Shown here: positions 51,650 to 60,371 of the stretch, one piece after another
Layout of the letters: the number at the start of each line of letters is the position of its first letter
Numbering within the stretch: position 1 is the stretch's first letter
Assembly: GCF_036826855.1 (NCBI RefSeq)
Contig: NZ_CP104578.1
Span: forward strand, 930,001-994,000
DNA length: 64,000 nucleotides
Source: Streptomyces sp. SJL17-4
GTDB lineage: Bacteria > Actinomycetota > Actinomycetes > Streptomycetales > Streptomycetaceae
Direction of reading: 5' to 3'
Translations under genes and position numbers: made by a program
The notes under the pieces: model-generated
What the model saw: the letters and a program-made list of their open reading frames with translations, nothing else
What the model was told of the DNA's origin: nothing
The model's database searches: none

Positions 51650-53227
51650 CAGCAACGTCGGCGTCGCGGCCGACAGGACCCCCGCGATGCGGTTCCAGGT
51701 CTCCTCGTCACGACCGACCGCGGGCAGGATCTCGCCCGCTCCCGTGCCCCAGGCCGTCGTCAGGGCCACCGGGTCCGCGCCGGTCACCGCGCCCGCCGCG
51801 AGGGCCGCGGCGCCCAGGGCCACGAGTTCGTCGGCGGCCGGGACGACCAGCGGGCGGCCGGAGAGTCTGCGGACGGTCTCGGTCCAGGCCCGGCCACGCG
51901 CCCCGCCCCCGATGAGGCGCAGCGGCCGGTCCCGTACGTCGGGGGCGGCCGGGTCGAGGCCACAGGCGGCGAGCAGGTGGTCGAGGGCGCGCAGCACCGT
52001 GAAGGCCGCGCCCTCGTAGGCCGCGCCGAGGATCGACCGCGGGTCCGTGCCGTGCCGCAGGCCGGTGACGAGCCCGGCGGCGTGCGGCAGGTCTGGGGTG
52101 CGTTCGCCGTCGAGGTACGGCAGCACGACGACTCCACCGCCTCCGCCTCCGCCGCTCCCACCGCTCCCGCCCGGCGACACGTCCTCCCGGTCCAGGCCCA
52201 GGAGCGCGGCGAACCGGTCCACGGCGAGCGTGCAGTTGAGGGTGCAGCCCAGCGGGAGGTACGTCCCGTCGGTGGCGGCGAATCCCGCGAGGCCCGGGTC
52301 CGCCGGGCGGGCGCGGGTCGCGGCGAAGACCGTGCCGGAGGTGCCGAGGCTGACGACCGGGTGGTCGAGGAGGCCCGCACCGCCGAGGCCGAGGCCGACC
52401 GCGGCGGCCATGTTGTCGCCGGTACCGGCGGCGACGACGACGGTACGGGGCAGCCCGAGGGCCTCGGCGGCGGCCGCGGTCAGGGTGCCCACGCGGCTGG
52501 CGCCGCCGGGTGCGACGGTGGGCAGCAGGGCCGGGTCGAGACCGATGAGGTCCAGGATCTCGGGGTCGTACGCACCGGGGTCGTACGCACCCGAGTCGTC
52601 CGTACCAGTGACCTCGCCCTCGGCTCCCTTCACGCCCCCGCCCTGAGCGCCCGCACCCCTCCCGTACCAGCACGTCCCCGAAGCGTCCCCCGGGTCGGTC
52701 ACCGCGATTCCGGTGAGGCGCTCCGTGAGGTGGTCGTGCGGGAGGCGCACCCCCGTGACGGCCTCCGCACGTCGTGGTTCGTGCTCGCGCAGCCACTGCC
52801 ACTTCGCGGCGGTCATGGACGCGACGGGCACGGAACCCGTGCGTTCCAGCCAGGCGCCGGGGCCGCCGAGGCGGGTGGCGAGGGCGGCGGCCTGCGGGGC
52901 GGAGCGGGTGTCGTTCCAGAGCAGCGCGGGGCGCAGCGGGCGTCCGTCGGCACCGAGGGTGACGAGACCGTGCTGCTGTCCGGCGACGGCGATGCCGGTG
53001 ACGGCTCCGGCCGGGACGCCCGCGTCCCGCACCGCCGCGCGGACGGCCGTGACGAGTGCGGTCCACCACTCCTCGGGGTCGCTCTCGCGCGCGCCGGCGG
53101 AGCCGGTGACGGTGTGCGGGGCGCGGCCGACGGCGAGGAGTTCGCCGGTGTCGGCGTCGACGGCCACGGCCTTGGTGGACTGCGTGGAGCTGTCCACGCC
53201 GATCACGACGGAGCGCCTCGTGGGCAC
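51563..53227 (-). CDS. xylB: Xylulokinase
   Basis: 554 aa, longer than the usual 480-500. [18 protein letters not shown] (N-terminal FGGY phosphate motif), [11 protein letters not shown], the sugar-binding [26 protein letters not shown] and [18 protein letters not shown] mark an FGGY xylulokinase, phosphorylating D-xylulose with ATP. Extra length comes from two Gly-rich insertions (about residues 210-235 and 370-385) and a C-terminal extension that reads antisense to the DUF1349 gene. The GTG at 53227 follows GAGGTGAGG. Divergent from xylA, sharing its regulatory region. Confidence 0.92.
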   Translation of the reverse strand: MPTRRSVVIGVDSSTQSTKAVAVDADTGELLAVGRAPHTVTGSAGARESDPEEWWTALVTAVRAAVRDAGVPAGAVTGIAVAGQQHGLVTLGADGRPLRPALLWNDTRSAPQAAALATRLGGPGAWLERTGSVPVASMTAAKWQWLREHEPRRAEAVTGVRLPHDHLTERLTGIAVTDPGDASGTCWYGRGAGAQGGGVKGAEGEVTGTDDSGAYDPGAYDPEILDLIGLDPALLPTVAPGGASRVGTLTAAAAEALGLPRTVVVAAGTGDNMAAAVGLGLGGAGLLDHPVVSLGTSGTVFAATRARPADPGLAGFAATDGTYLPLGCTLNCTLAVDRFAALLGLDREDVSPGGSGGSGGGGGGGVVVLPYLDGERTPDLPHAAGLVTGLRHGTDPRSILGAAYEGAAFTVLRALDHLLAACGLDPAAPDVRDRPLRLIGGGARGRAWTETVRRLSGRPLVVPAADELVALGAAALAAGAVTGADPVALTTAWGTGAGEILPAVGRDEETWNRIAGVLSAATPTLLSPTVEEVGQGRRGEADVVEVDAAARADG

Positions 53228-53315
53228 GTCCTCACCTCTTCCCTGTAGTGGGTCACCGTAGGTCGCCATGGGAGCCGATTCGCGGCTGGGGCTGGCGCCC
53301 GGTGTGTCCATCCCG

Positions 53316-53339
53316 TATTAGTTATCTCAGAAAACAAAT
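53316..53339. promoter_or_regulatory. AT-rich putative operator between xylB and xylA
   Basis: TATTAGTTATCTCAGAAAAC then AAAT is the only AT-rich stretch in the 137-bp divergent region. ROK-type XylR operators are AT-rich with TTAGTT/AACAAA-like half-sites, so this is the likely binding site of the ROK regulator at 47868. Confidence 0.5.
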
Positions 53340-53364
53340 CCCGAGAGCAAGAGAAGGACACACC

Positions 53365-54534
53365 ATGCCGGAGCTCTTCGCCCCCACCCCCGAGGACCGC
53401 TTCACCTTCGGCCTGTGGACCGTCGGCTGGCAGGGCCGCGACCCGTTCGGCGAGGCCACCCGCCCGGCCCTCGACCCGGTCGAGTCGGTCGAGCGGCTCG
53501 CCGCGCTGGGCGCGTACGGCGTCACCTTCCACGACGACGACCTGATCCCCTTCGGTACACCGGACGCCGAGCGCGACGCGATCGTCAAGCGCTTCCGGGC
53601 CGCGCTCGACCGCACGGGACTCGCGGTGCCGATGGCCACCACGAACCTCTTCACCCACCCCGTCTTCAAGGACGGCGGGTTCACCGCCAACGACCGGGAC
53701 GTACGCCGCTTCGCCCTGCGCAAGACCCTCCGCAACATCGACCTGGCCGTCGAACTCGGCGCCACCACGTACGTCGCCTGGGGCGGCCGGGAGGGCGCCG
53801 AGTCCGGCGCGGCGAAGGACGTCCGGGTCGCGCTCGACCGGATGAAGGAGGCCTTCGACCTGCTCGGCCAGTACGTCACCGAGCAGGGCTACGACCTGCG
53901 CTTCGCCATCGAGCCCAAGCCGAACGAGCCGCGCGGCGACATCCTGCTGCCCACCATCGGGCACGCCCTGGCCTTCATCGAGCGCCTGGAGCGCCCCGAA
54001 CTCGTCGGCGTGAACCCGGAGACGGGCCACGAGCAGATGGCCGGACTCAACTTCCCGCACGGCATCGCCCAGGCGCTCTGGGCGGGCAAGCTCTTCCACA
54101 TCGACCTGAACGGCCAGTCCGGCATCAAGTACGACCAGGACTTCCGCTTCGGTGCGGGCGATCTTCGCCAGGCGTTCTGGCTGGTGGACCTGCTGGAGAC
54201 GGCCGGTTACGAGGGCCCGCGCCACTTCGACTTCAAGCCGGTGCGCACGGACGGCTTCGACGGCGTCTGGGAGTCCGCGAAGAACTGCATGCGCAACTAC
54301 CTGATCCTCAAGGAGCGCGCGGCCGCCTTCCGCGCCGACCCGGACGTCCAGCAGGCGCTGGCCGCCTCCCGGCTGCCCGACCTCGCCGTCCCCACGGCCG
54401 CCGACGGCCTCGCGGCGCTGCTCGCCGACCCCACGGCGTACGAGACCTTCGACCCGGACGCGGCGGCGGCCCGCTCGATGGCCTTCGAACACCTCGACCA
54501 GCTGGCCCTGGAGCACCTGCTCGGCGTCCGCTGA
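53365..54534 (+). CDS. xylA: Xylose isomerase
   Basis: 389 aa, the standard length of actinobacterial (class I) xylose isomerases. [31 protein letters not shown] (catalytic His), [22 protein letters not shown] and [14 protein letters not shown] carry the Glu/Asp/His metal ligands. It interconverts D-xylose and D-xylulose in the cytoplasm. AGAAGGA lies upstream of the ATG. Confidence 0.96.
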   Translation: MPELFAPTPEDRFTFGLWTVGWQGRDPFGEATRPALDPVESVERLAALGAYGVTFHDDDLIPFGTPDAERDAIVKRFRAALDRTGLAVPMATTNLFTHPVFKDGGFTANDRDVRRFALRKTLRNIDLAVELGATTYVAWGGREGAESGAAKDVRVALDRMKEAFDLLGQYVTEQGYDLRFAIEPKPNEPRGDILLPTIGHALAFIERLERPELVGVNPETGHEQMAGLNFPHGIAQALWAGKLFHIDLNGQSGIKYDQDFRFGAGDLRQAFWLVDLLETAGYEGPRHFDFKPVRTDGFDGVWESAKNCMRNYLILKERAAAFRADPDVQQALAASRLPDLAVPTAADGLAALLADPTAYETFDPDAAAARSMAFEHLDQLALEHLLGVR

Positions 54535-54547
54535 CGCCCGCGCCGCT

Positions 54548-54611
54548 GGGAGGTCGGCGCCCGGGGAGGCCAGTGCCCGGGGAGGCGAGCGCCCGGGGAG
54601 GTCAGTGCCCG
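54548..54611. repeat. Four tandem 16-bp repeats at the xylA/LacI 3' junction
   Basis: Units at 54548, 54564, 54580 and 54596 follow GGGAGGYSRGYGCCCG. The last unit contains the stop codon of the LacI gene (TGA at 54604-54602). A GC-rich repeated block between convergent genes may help transcription termination. Confidence 0.8.
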
Positions 54612-55639
54612 GCGAGTGTCGAGCGGCGGACGACCAGTTCCGGCTGGAGCACCACGTGTTCGTGCCGGTGGTCGGCCGCCCGCTCGCCGGTCTCGTCCAG
54701 GAGCAGCTCGGCGGCCTTGGCGCCGAGCGTCAGCGCCGGCTGACGTACCGACGTCAGGGGTACGGTCGCGGCCGCCGCGAACTCGATGTCGTCGTAGCCG
54801 ACGATGGCCATGTCCTCCGGGACCCGGACGCCCGCCGCGTACAGGGACTGGAGCACGCCGAGGGCCAGCAGGTCGTTGGCGCAGAAGACGGCCGTCGGGC
54901 GGTCGGCGAGGCCGAGCAGTCGGGCGCCCGCGTCGCGCCCCGAGGCCACGTCGAGGCGCTCGGCGGGGAGTTCGCGGAGCGCCGAGGCGGGCAGTCCGGC
55001 CTCGGCGAGGGCGAGCAGCGCGCCCTCGCGCCGGTCACGGATCTGCCGGAGGTGGGACGGGCCGCTGACGTACGCGAAGGAGCGGTGTCCCGTCGCGGTG
55101 AGGTGCCGGATCGCCAGCGAGCCGCCGACGACGTCGTCGACGGAGACCGAGCAGCCGGCGTCGTCGCCCGCCACCCGGTCGACGAGCACGGACGCGATGC
55201 CGTGGCGGCGGAACTCGCCCAGGTTCGCGCCGCTGGGGTCGGCGGGGGTGACGAGGACGCCCCGGACGCGCTGCTCGGCGAAGAGGGAGAGGTAGTCGGC
55301 CTCGTTCCGAGCGCTCTGGTCGCTGTTGCAGACCATGACGCCCAGACCGGCAGCCCGTGCGGTGCGTTCGGCGCCCCGGGCGATGTCGACGAAGAAGGGG
55401 TTGCCCATGTCGAGGACGAGCAGCGCCATGATCCGGCTGCGGCCGGCCCGCAGCTGGCGGGCGGACTCGCTGCGCACGTAGCCGAGGCGGGCGATGACCC
55501 GCCGTACGTGTTCGAGCGTCGCGGGCGAGACCCGGTCCGGCTGGTTGATCACGTTCGAGACGGTGCCGACGGAGACTCCCGCCTCGCGCGCCACGTCCTT
55601 GATGCCGACGTTCCCGACCGTCCGCGCGGTGTCCGTCAT
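54602..55639 (-). CDS. LacI family transcriptional regulator
   Basis: 345 aa. GIKDVAREAGVSVGTVSNVINQPDRVSPATLEHVRRVIARLGYV is the LacI HTH and hinge. The effector domain follows (IMALLVLDMGNPFFVDIARG, ASVLVDRVAGDDAGCSVSVDDVVGG, YDDIEFAAAATVPLTSVRQP). AGGTGGGA lies upstream of the ATG at 55639. Convergent with xylA and not obviously in an operon. It may regulate a pentose or galactoside regulon. Confidence 0.9.
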   Translation of the reverse strand: MTDTARTVGNVGIKDVAREAGVSVGTVSNVINQPDRVSPATLEHVRRVIARLGYVRSESARQLRAGRSRIMALLVLDMGNPFFVDIARGAERTARAAGLGVMVCNSDQSARNEADYLSLFAEQRVRGVLVTPADPSGANLGEFRRHGIASVLVDRVAGDDAGCSVSVDDVVGGSLAIRHLTATGHRSFAYVSGPSHLRQIRDRREGALLALAEAGLPASALRELPAERLDVASGRDAGARLLGLADRPTAVFCANDLLALGVLQSLYAAGVRVPEDMAIVGYDDIEFAAAATVPLTSVRQPALTLGAKAAELLLDETGERAADHRHEHVVLQPELVVRRSTLAGH

Positions 55640-55797
55640 CCGTCCCACCTGGTTTGTCCCGCCCCTGCCGCCCCGTCCGGGCGAGGTCCCGCCCCGGTTT
55701 TCATCCTATGCGGCCGCGCTGAGGCGGGCCGTCGGCCGACGCCCCTCACGCGAGGTGGATGACCTCGGGCAGCGGGCGCATGGCGGCATGTCCTGGC

Positions 55798-55863
55798 GAC
55801 GTCGGTGGCGACGTCTGTGGCGACGTCTGTGTCGACGTCTGGGGTGACGTCTGGGGTGACGTC
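55798..55863 (+). repeat. Five-and-a-half tandem 12-bp repeats (GACGTC-centred)
   Basis: Units of GACGTCTGTGGC or GACGTCTGGGGT start at 55798, 55810, 55822, 55834 and 55846, with a partial at 55858. Each begins with the palindrome GACGTC. They lie between two minus-strand LacI genes, upstream of the gene at 54602, and could be slippage-derived or a multi-site binding region. Confidence 0.8.
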
Positions 55864-55890
55864 GCGTCCGGCCGGCGGCTGATACGACGA

Positions 55891-55925
55891 GGGAGCGGCC
55901 GCACCTGTCAGGTGCGGCCGCTCCC
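55891..55925 (-). terminator. Strong terminator after the galactan-locus LacI gene
   Basis: GGGAGCGGCCGCACCT (55891-55906) and AGGTGCGGCCGCTCCC (55910-55925) form a perfect 16-bp stem with a 3-nt loop, 26 bases past the stop of the LacI gene at 55951. Confidence 0.9.
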
Positions 55926-55950
55926 CGGGGGTGGACTCCAGGGGTGGACT

Positions 55951-56976
55951 CTAGGCCGATTCCCTCCGGACCAGCTGCGTCGGCAGGATCACCGTCGCCG
56001 GGTCCTCGCCCGCTATCCGGGCGAGCAGCGTCCGTACCATCTCGGTGCTGATCCGGTCCCAGGGCTGGCGGATGGTGGTCAGCGAGGGGCGGGAGGACAG
56101 GGCCGCCGGGGAGTCGTCGAAGCCGCCCACGGCGATGTCCTCGGGGACCTTCCGGCCCGCACGGGCGAGGGCGTCGAGGACGCCCTGCGCCATCAGGTCG
56201 GAGGCGACGAAGACGGCGTCGATGTCCGGGGCGCGCTCCAGGAGGGCGCGGGCCGCTTCCTCGCCGCTGGCCCGGCTGTAGTCCCCGGTGGCGATCAGCG
56301 TCTCGTCGGCGGGCAGCCCGAACTCGGCGAGTGTCTCGCGGTATCCGGCGAGGCGCTCGACCCCGCCGGGGGTGTCGAGCGGGCCGGTGACGGTGGCGAT
56401 CCGGCGCCGTCCGGAGGCGTACAGGTGGCGGACCATGTCGCGGGCGCCGTCGCGGTCGTCGGCGGCGACGTAGCCGATCCTGGCGGTCTGGCCGAGCGGC
56501 TTGCCGCAGGCGACGACGGGGACGCCGGCCTCGTGCAGCCGGGCCACCACGGGGTCGCCGGAGTGGCTGGAGACGAGGAGGACGCCGTCGACGTGGCCGG
56601 CCTCGATGTAGCGGAGGTTGCGGCGCCGTTCGTCCTCGGTGCCCGCGATCATCAGGAGGAGCGGGATGTCCTGGGCCGCGAGCGCCTGGGTGCAGGCGCG
56701 GAGCAGCACGTTGAAGTTGGGGTCCTCGAAGAACCGCTCCTGGGGTTCGGTCAGGAGGAAGGCGACCGAGTCGGACTTGCCGGTGATCAGTGAGCGGGCG
56801 TGCCGGTTGACGACGTAGCCCGTTCTGCGGATCGCGGCGTCCACGGCGGCCTTGGCCGTCGGGCTGACGTAGTGGCCGCCGTTGAGGACACGGGAGACGG
56901 TGCCGCGCGAGACCCCGGCCTCGCGGGCCACGTCGTGGATGGTCGCCGGGCGGCGCCTGCTCGCTGCTGTGCTCAT
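55951..56976 (-). CDS. LacI family regulator of the galactan/galactoside locus
   Basis: 341 aa. TIHDVAREAGVSRGTVSRVLNGGHYVSPTAKAAVDAAIRRTGYVVN is the HTH and hinge; SDSVAFLLTEPQERFFEDPNF starts the sugar-binding domain, and GFDDSPAALSSRPSLTTIRQP is the typical end. It lies 29 bases downstream of the permease genes, in the same direction as the transporter operon, so it is probably co-transcribed and autoregulated through the two operators near 60226 and 60316. By analogy with other Streptomyces sugar loci it should repress in the absence of the galacto-oligosaccharide. Confidence 0.88.
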   Translation of the reverse strand: MSTAASRRRPATIHDVAREAGVSRGTVSRVLNGGHYVSPTAKAAVDAAIRRTGYVVNRHARSLITGKSDSVAFLLTEPQERFFEDPNFNVLLRACTQALAAQDIPLLLMIAGTEDERRRNLRYIEAGHVDGVLLVSSHSGDPVVARLHEAGVPVVACGKPLGQTARIGYVAADDRDGARDMVRHLYASGRRRIATVTGPLDTPGGVERLAGYRETLAEFGLPADETLIATGDYSRASGEEAARALLERAPDIDAVFVASDLMAQGVLDALARAGRKVPEDIAVGGFDDSPAALSSRPSLTTIRQPWDRISTEMVRTLLARIAGEDPATVILPTQLVRRESA

Positions 56977-57005
56977 GCTGTGTGTTTCCCCTCGATCCCC
57001 TGTGC

Positions 57006-57920
57006 TCAGGACTTTACGGCGCCGGACAGCAGGTCGAGGCTCCAGAAGCGCTGGATGACGAGGAACAGGGCGATGAGCGGGGCGATGGCGAGGAGCGCGC
57101 CGGTGATCACCAGGGTGTAGAGGGAGGGTTGGGAGGCGCCCTGCTTGAGGAGGGTGAACAGGCCGACGGTCATGGGGAACTTCTCGTCGTCGCCGAGCAT
57201 GATGAAGGGCAGCAGGAAGTTGTTCCAGATGGCGACGAACTGGAAGAGGAAGATCGTCACCAGGCCCGGGGACATCATGGGGACGGCGATCCGTACGAAG
57301 AGCCGCCACTCGCCCGCGCCGTCCATGCGGCCGGCCTCGACCAGCTCCATCGGGATGGCGGCCTCGGCGTAGATGCGGCCGAGGTAGACGCCGTACGGGG
57401 AGAGGATCAGCGGCAGCAGCACCGAGGCGTAGGTGTCCGTCAGGTCGGCCTCGGCCATCAGCAGGTACTGCGGGATGGCGAGGATGACCGGGGGCATGAG
57501 GACGCCGGTGAGCATCACGTTGAAGAAGGCCTCGCGGCCGCGGAAGCGGTAGATCGCGAGGGCGTAGCCGGCCAGCGCGGAGACCACGGTGGACAGGACG
57601 GCGCCGAGGCCCGCGTAGAACACGGAGTTGAGCATCCAGCGCCAGTAGATGCCCTCGCGGTACGCGGTGAGGTCGCCGACGTTGTCGGCGAGGCCGCCGC
57701 CGGGCAGGAACGTGAAGGTGGAGAAGAGTTCGTCGTCGGGCTTGGTGGCGGCGACCACGACCCAGGCGACGGGCAGCAGGCAGTAGAGCGCGCCGAGGAC
57801 CAGGGCCGCCGTGGGGAGCAGCGCGGTGCGGCGGGGGCGCGGAGGGGCCTGGGGGACGCCGGGGGTGCTGCCGGCTGCCGGGGCTGCCTTGCGCAGCGGA
57901 GGGGAGGCGAGCCCGGTCAT
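57006..57920 (-). CDS. Carbohydrate ABC transporter permease (MalG type)
   Basis: 304 aa. Six transmembrane helices, and the binding-protein-dependent EAA loop EAGRMDGAGEWRLFVRIAVPMMSPGL (about residue 205), where the ATPase docks. The ATG at 57920 overlaps the stop of the partner permease (ATGA). No ATPase gene is present; in Streptomyces such systems usually share the multitask ATPase MsiK. Confidence 0.92.
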   Translation of the reverse strand: MTGLASPPLRKAAPAAGSTPGVPQAPPRPRRTALLPTAALVLGALYCLLPVAWVVVAATKPDDELFSTFTFLPGGGLADNVGDLTAYREGIYWRWMLNSVFYAGLGAVLSTVVSALAGYALAIYRFRGREAFFNVMLTGVLMPPVILAIPQYLLMAEADLTDTYASVLLPLILSPYGVYLGRIYAEAAIPMELVEAGRMDGAGEWRLFVRIAVPMMSPGLVTIFLFQFVAIWNNFLLPFIMLGDDEKFPMTVGLFTLLKQGASQPSLYTLVITGALLAIAPLIALFLVIQRFWSLDLLSGAVKS

Positions 57921-58849
57921 CGGACGGCTCCTTGCGTGGTGCGGCGGTTGGAGATCCTGAGCAGGGCGAAGGAGAGCGCGAAGGTGGCGAGGGCGAGGAC
58001 CACGGCGGTGGCCGAGGCGGCGTAGATGTTCCCGCCGGTGAACGCGTCGCTGTAGACCTTCATGAGGGGGCTCCAGGTGGAGGGGATGCCGTTGGTGAGC
58101 GGCTTGAGCGTCATGGGCTCGTTGAAGACCTGGAGGGTGGCGATGATCGAGAAGAAGAAGGTGAGTACCAGGGAGGGCACGACCATCGGGATCTTGATGC
58201 GGAGCGCGATCTGGAGCTCCGAGCAGCCGTCGAGCTTGGCCGCCTCGTACACCTCGCCGGGCAGGGAGCGCAGCGCGGTGTAGATGACGATCATGTTGAA
58301 GCCGGTGCCGCCCCAGACGGCGATGTTCGACATCGCGAGGTAGAGCGGTCCGCCGTCCATGAGGTCGGGCTGCGGCAGGCCGAACTTGTCGAGGAGGAAG
58401 TGGAAGGGGCTGACGTCCGGGAGGTAGAGGAAGCCCCAGAGCACGGCCGCGATGACGCCGGGGACGGCGTACGGCAGGAAGATCGCGAGCCGGGCGAAGG
58501 AGCGGGCCCGGACGCGCTCGGAGTCGAGCAGGAGCGCGAAGAAGAGGGCGAGGCCGAGCATGACGGGGACGACGATGGCGCCGTAGCCCAGGACGCGCAG
58601 GGCGCTGGCGGCGAGTTCGGAGTCGGTGAGGGCCGAGGTGTAGTTCTCCAGGCCGGCCCAGACCTCGGACTTGGCGCCCTTGCCGAGGCCGAGACCCTTG
58701 ATCTCGACCTTGTGGAAGCTGAGCCACACGGCGTAGCCGATGGGCAGGGCGAAGAAGAGGACGAAGAGGACGGCGGCGGGGAGGAGGAAGCCGTACGGGG
58801 CCGCCTTGACCCCGTACGACCGGCGCGCGCCCTTGGGGGGCTGCGTCAC
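57917..58849 (-). CDS. Carbohydrate ABC transporter permease (MalF type)
   Basis: 310 aa. Six transmembrane helices starting with APYGFLLPAAVLFVLFFALPIGYAVWLSF, and the EAA loop YEAAKLDGCSELQIALRIKIPMVVPSL (about residue 205). The GTG at 58849 overlaps the binding-protein stop (GTGA). It works with the downstream MalG-type permease and the lipoprotein upstream. Confidence 0.92.
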   Translation of the reverse strand: MTQPPKGARRSYGVKAAPYGFLLPAAVLFVLFFALPIGYAVWLSFHKVEIKGLGLGKGAKSEVWAGLENYTSALTDSELAASALRVLGYGAIVVPVMLGLALFFALLLDSERVRARSFARLAIFLPYAVPGVIAAVLWGFLYLPDVSPFHFLLDKFGLPQPDLMDGGPLYLAMSNIAVWGGTGFNMIVIYTALRSLPGEVYEAAKLDGCSELQIALRIKIPMVVPSLVLTFFFSIIATLQVFNEPMTLKPLTNGIPSTWSPLMKVYSDAFTGGNIYAASATAVVLALATFALSFALLRISNRRTTQGAVR

Positions 58850-60162
58850 TTGGCGACCTCGAAGCCCTGCTTCTCCAGGTCCGCGACGGTGGCGGACTGT
58901 ACGGCGGAGAGGGCGGTGCCGAAGGCGGCCGAGGTCTTGGCCTTGGCGGCCTTGCCGAACTCGTCCTTGAAGACGGTGTAGGCCACGTTGACGTTGGGGC
59001 CCCAGGCGGCCGGCGCGGTGGTCTTCGCTATCTCGGCGGCGCGGGTGTAGAAGTCGGGCTGGTTGGCGAAGTAGTCGGGGGCCTTGGAGAGGGCGCCGCT
59101 GGTCTGGGCGGCGGTGGCGGCCGGGTAGATGCCGCTCTCCTTGACGAGGGCGGCGAGGGCGACCGGGTCGGTGTTCAGCCAGGTGGCGAACTGGGCGGCG
59201 GCCTTCTTGTGCTTGGAGTCGGTGGTGACGGCGGTGGAGGAGCCGCCCCAGCTGCCGGTGGAGGAGCCGCCCTCGGTCCACTGCGGGAGGGGGGCCATGG
59301 CCCACTTGCCCTTGGTGTCGGGGGCGGCGGTGGTCAGGGTGCCGGGGGCCCAGACGGCGGAGACCCAGGCGAGCTGCTCGCCGGTGTTCATGGCCTTGTT
59401 CCAGGAGGGGGTGTACATCGGCTGGTTGTCGATGGCGCCCTCGGCGACCAGGCCGCCCCAGAAGTCGGAGACCTTCTTGGTGGCGGCGTCGTCGATGCCG
59501 ACCTTCCAGGTGTCGCCCTCGAAGGTCCACCACTTGGCGCCGGCCTGCTGGGCGAGTCCGGCGAAGAGGCCGGAGTCGTTGGCGGAGAAGGTGGTCAGCG
59601 ACTGCTTCGGGGCCTTCTTCTTGAGGTCGCGGGCGGTGGCGGCGAACTCGTCCCAGGTGGTGGGGACGGAGAGGCCGTACTTCTTGAAGAGGTCCTGGCG
59701 GTAGAAGAACATCAGCGGTCCGGAGTCCTGCGGAAGGGCGTACACGCCGTCGCCGCCGAAGGTGGTCTGCTGCCAGATGCCGGGCGCGAACTTGTCCTTG
59801 ACGCCCGGGACATCGGAGGCGATGTCGGCGAGGGCGTCGTTGGAGACCAGGGTCGGCAGGGCCTGGTACTCGGCCTGGACGAGGTCGGGGGCCTTGTGTG
59901 CCTTGGCGGCGGTGATGATCTTGGTGACGAGGTCGTCGCCGGAGGCCTGCTTCTGCACCGTGACCTTGATGTCGGGGTGTTCGGCGTTCCAGAGGGCCAC
60001 GACCTTGTCCATGCCGGGCGCCCAGGCCCAGTAGGTCAGCGAGACGGGGCCGGACGCCGCCGCCTCGTCGCCGGAGTCGGAGGATCCACAGGCGGTGAGC
60101 GCGGTGGCGCCGAGGAGGACGGCGGTGGCGGCGGCGAGGCTGCGGCGCGTGATGTGAGGCAT
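58846..60162 (-). CDS. Sugar-binding lipoprotein (extracellular solute-binding protein)
   Basis: 438 aa. Signal peptide and lipobox LLGATALTACGSSD (Cys at about residue 25, lipid-anchored), then a family 1 binding-protein fold (VSLTYWAWAPGMDKVVALWNAEHPDIKVTV, WQQTTFGGDGVYALPQDSGPLMFFYRQDLFKKYGL). It captures an oligosaccharide and delivers it to the two permeases. Adjacent GH42 and GH53 genes suggest beta-1,4-galacto-oligosaccharides. It is the first gene of the minus-strand operon, divergent from the galactosidase. Confidence 0.92.
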   Translation of the reverse strand: MPHITRRSLAAATAVLLGATALTACGSSDSGDEAAASGPVSLTYWAWAPGMDKVVALWNAEHPDIKVTVQKQASGDDLVTKIITAAKAHKAPDLVQAEYQALPTLVSNDALADIASDVPGVKDKFAPGIWQQTTFGGDGVYALPQDSGPLMFFYRQDLFKKYGLSVPTTWDEFAATARDLKKKAPKQSLTTFSANDSGLFAGLAQQAGAKWWTFEGDTWKVGIDDAATKKVSDFWGGLVAEGAIDNQPMYTPSWNKAMNTGEQLAWVSAVWAPGTLTTAAPDTKGKWAMAPLPQWTEGGSSTGSWGGSSTAVTTDSKHKKAAAQFATWLNTDPVALAALVKESGIYPAATAAQTSGALSKAPDYFANQPDFYTRAAEIAKTTAPAAWGPNVNVAYTVFKDEFGKAAKAKTSAAFGTALSAVQSATVADLEKQGFEVAK

Positions 60163-60225
60163 GGGGTGCTTCTCCCTGACCGAAAAAGGGGCCTCTCCCC
60201 AGAGCGGAAAGGCCGGTCATGCATC

Positions 60226-60239
60226 TGTGAGCGTTCACA
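60226..60239. promoter_or_regulatory. LacI-type operator (transporter side)
   Basis: TGTGAGCGTTCACA is an inverted repeat (TGTGA/TCACA arms) with the CG centre typical of LacI-family sites. It lies 64 bases before the binding-protein start and is extended by one base on each side (CTGTGA/TCACAG). Confidence 0.75.
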
Positions 60240-60315
60240 GTAGAGAAACGTTCCGGACACTTGTCAATGGTTGTTCGTGTGCGGTTATGTTGCGTTGCCA
60301 CATCGAGATCGACCG

Positions 60316-60329
60316 TGTGCACGTTCACA
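60316..60329. promoter_or_regulatory. LacI-type operator (galactosidase side)
   Basis: TGTGCACGTTCACA differs from the first site only at two central-left positions and lies 43 bases before the GH42 start. Two matched sites in one divergent promoter fit repression of both operons by the LacI protein encoded at 55951. Confidence 0.75.
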
Positions 60330-60371
60330 GTGATCCAGAGCTTTCATCGTTCGAGGTTTCAGGAGAGACTC

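Noticed and set aside
60036..60260. Small minus-strand ORF upstream of the sugar-binding protein
   Set aside because: It overlaps the signal-peptide region in another frame and spans the operator; a shadow.
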